A stretch of 39,537 nucleotides of DNA from a virus. Position 1 is the first letter of the stretch. The number at the start of each line of letters is the position of its first letter. The notes under the pieces were generated by a model. The model was not told the DNA's origin and did no database searches. It was given only the letters and a program-made list of their open reading frames with translations. Below, piece by piece: positions 38,716 to 39,537 of the stretch. The position numbers and the translations under genes were made by a program. Location of the stretch: positions 1 through 39,537 of the IMG/VR virus record IMGVR_UViG_3300028840_001687. One strand, given 5' to 3'.

Positions 38716-38729
38716 CGTCTTGTCTCCCC
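38710..38729 (-). repeat. Direct repeat, copy 2 of a 20-bp translation-initiation segment
   Basis: Same 20 bases as 38451-38470. This copy provides the ribosome site and the ATGATT start of the 75-aa gene. Confidence 0.85.
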
Positions 38730-38921
38730 GTCACCAAAGTTTTCTAAGTCCTTGCGCAACTCTTCCAAAGAATCCCAATAAGTCACATTGGGTGTAAATT
38801 TATCAGCCGGTGTGCTACGGATAATCGCCCTCAGCTTGTGCATGTAGTCACAGGTTGTATTTTCACCATGCTGCTCTGTGAGCAATTCATGTAGCCACAT
38901 CAAAAAATCTCTGTCGTTCAT
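38712..38921 (-). CDS. Hypothetical protein (69 aa)
   Basis: GAGAG precedes the ATG. Helical N-terminus (DFLMWLHELLTEQHGE), middle TPADKFTPNVTYWDSLEELRKDLENFG. Its 3' end contains the repeated ribosome-site segment. Unknown. Confidence 0.63.
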   Translation of the reverse strand: MNDRDFLMWLHELLTEQHGENTTCDYMHKLRAIIRSTPADKFTPNVTYWDSLEELRKDLENFGDGETRR

Positions 38922-38963
38922 AAGTATCTCTCAAAAATTAACCAGCAACAGTTACCTCAGTCG

Positions 38964-39191
38964 TTAGATTGCCGCTGCTTTCTTTTCTGTGTCATGGCGC
39001 ATGCAAGCCCATTCCATCACATTGAAGAATGCGGGCTTGATGCCAAGAGAAAGCAAGGATGTATATGCGTCAACGAAATTCCCGGCCTCGATGTCATCGT
39101 TCACTTTCCGCAGTTTCTGCTCAATCTCTGCGGCACCAGTCGTGAGCACGCCGCGCAGTACGTTCTCGAATTGTTCGCTTGTTACATTCAT
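38964..39191 (-). CDS. Hypothetical helical protein directly downstream of an attC site (75 aa)
   Basis: Starts 20-odd bases after the core GTTAGAT of the attC at 39211-39277. Its TAA is part of ATCTAAC (38969-38963), which is complementary to that GTTAGAT, as expected of the R'' box in an integron cassette's own attC. The rest of an attC hairpin is not seen, so the downstream end may be truncated. The protein is acidic and helical (SEQFENVLRGVLTTGAAEIEQ). Unknown. Confidence 0.66.
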   Translation of the reverse strand: MNVTSEQFENVLRGVLTTGAAEIEQKLRKVNDDIEAGNFVDAYTSLLSLGIKPAFFNVMEWACMRHDTEKKAAAI

Positions 39192-39210
39192 TTAGTGTCT
39201 CCAATGCCTT

Positions 39211-39277
39211 GAATCTAACAAGGCAAATCAAGTGCGGACGCCGCTACACGGCTCCGCTTATTTGCAACGTTATATTC
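39211..39277 (-). other. Integron attC recombination site
   Basis: Imperfect palindrome. Outer R boxes GAATATAAC (39277-39269, minus) and GTTAGATTC (39219-39211); an unpaired three-base spacer; L boxes GCAAAT/ATTTGC (pairing 39223-39228 with 39260-39265) extended by AAG/CTT, CGGA/TCCG and GCCG/CGGC; a five-base terminal loop (39244-39248); and extrahelical bases (39229, 39233-39234, 39239) all on one arm. This is the full attC architecture, and the 3' core GTTAGAT matches GTTRRRY exactly. The site begins directly after the stop of the 72-aa gene. Confidence 0.9.
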
Positions 39278-39524
39278 TCAGCGAACAGGAAATATCTCAT
39301 CGAATTTCTCTTGCACACGATCAAGGTCGCTGGTGGAGTATTTCTTTTCTGAGTCGAGGAACTCCTGAATATCTACTTCGGCACCAGACGCAACAAGCTC
39401 GGAAAAGCAATCAGGGCAGATGTAGCCGTATACTGGCGAGTACCGATCACACATGATGGCATCACAGCCATTTCGAGAACATGCTAAAACACCCATGTCT
39501 TTCTCCTATTAAAAATGAATATAA
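39219..39524 (-). mobile_element. Complete integron gene cassette (306 bp)
   Basis: Between two G|TT core points (G at 39525 and G at 39219 on the minus strand) lies one gene, at 39278-39496, and its attC. The cassette begins TTATATTC and its R'' box is GAATATAAC, a perfect nine-base complement of GTTATATTC, while it differs by one base from the next cassette's GTTAGATTC. That self-match is diagnostic of an independently mobilised, circularisable cassette. There is no integrase gene in the window. Confidence 0.87.
39278..39496 (-). CDS. Cassette-borne small zinc-binding protein (72 aa)
   Basis: AGGAGA precedes the ATG. The N-terminus MGVLACSRNGCDAIMCDRY, then VYGYICPDCFSELV, holds CxxxxC, C and CxxC motifs typical of a zinc knuckle; the C-terminus is acidic. 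I recall this MGVLxCSRxGCxxxMCDRYS...YICxxCF protein as recurring in proteobacterial phages and mobile elements. The stop lies one base before the attC. Function unknown. Confidence 0.8.
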   Translation of the reverse strand: MGVLACSRNGCDAIMCDRYSPVYGYICPDCFSELVASGAEVDIQEFLDSEKKYSTSDLDRVQEKFDEIFPVR

Positions 39525-39537
39525 CAAGGCATTTCAC
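39517..39537 (-). other. 3' end of a second attC site, cut by the window edge
   Basis: On the minus strand ...GCCTTGTTATATTC; the core GTTATAT and the adjacent TGCCTT are the same as the 3' end of the attC at 39211, apart from one base in the core. It is the trailing end of an attC whose cassette lies beyond the window, so at least two cassettes are arrayed here. Confidence 0.72.

Noticed and set aside
1-39537. CRISPR arrays, tRNA genes or a phage RNA polymerase
   Set aside because: I looked for regularly spaced repeats, cloverleaf-like segments and T7-type RNA polymerase motifs and saw none; subtle tRNAs cannot be excluded by eye.

Overview
The window is part of a tailed-phage genome (podovirus-like, family A/T7-type replication) infecting a Gram-negative bacterium. 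The Gram-negative call rests on a small protein ending in an outer-membrane beta-barrel signature, integron attC sites, and a fragment of a proteobacterial DUF6088/AbiEi-type antitoxin gene. Genes are packed almost without gaps. ATGA, TAATG and TGATG stop/start overlaps are the rule, and two genes start with TTG inside a TTGA overlap. No terminase, portal, capsid, phage RNA polymerase or integrase gene is visible, so other parts of the genome lie outside the window.

Layout. Positions 1-12227 (+ strand) form a late virion block. It holds the C-terminus of a C1q-like tail fibre, a run of large internal or structural proteins (721, 367, 165, 438 and 993 aa), a collagen-like peptide, a 405-aa protein of a type common in marine phages, and a one-TM, holin-like protein. 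A bidirectional hairpin terminator at 12232-12254 separates it from the convergent minus-strand block. Reading that block from right to left: 39537-35479 is an early region of very small, chained ORFs, many of them membrane peptides, with an integron gene cassette at its extreme upstream end. Positions 35486-33018 hold a 490-aa zinc-knuckle protein and a clan MH metallopeptidase. Positions 33030-28367 hold a split DNA polymerase (separate 3'-5' exonuclease, a degenerate uracil-DNA glycosylase, an HNH-like gene, and a polymerase gene interrupted by a group I intron with its own HNH endonuclease), followed by an SSB-like protein. Positions 28257-20324 hold RNA ligase, polynucleotide kinase-phosphatase, primase-helicase and 5'-3' exonuclease. 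Positions 19871-12270 hold an HNH protein, a DnaQ-like exonuclease, nucleotide-pool enzymes (dNTP pyrophosphohydrolases and a B12-dependent ribonucleotide reductase), a nucleotidyltransferase, a ParB-like protein and a methyltransferase.

The genes form a self-sufficient replication and nucleotide-supply programme: class II RNR plus MazG-like and DUF5664 hydrolases for dNTPs, primase-helicase, polymerase, exonucleases and SSB for replication, and Rnl2-type ligase plus Pnkp for RNA repair.

The most unusual items are: (i) a complete 306-bp integron cassette with a textbook attC hairpin at the upstream end of the early region; (ii) a UDG homologue lacking every catalytic residue, lying between the two halves of the DNA polymerase; (iii) a 170-bp fragment of a DUF6088 antitoxin gene inserted into a small coupled phage gene; (iv) a 710-nt group I intron whose splice sites can be placed to the nucleotide, in polymerase motif B; (v) an ACP-like protein with Tyr at the phosphopantetheine position; (vi) a cobalamin-associated Cys-rich domain protein beside a B12-dependent reductase.
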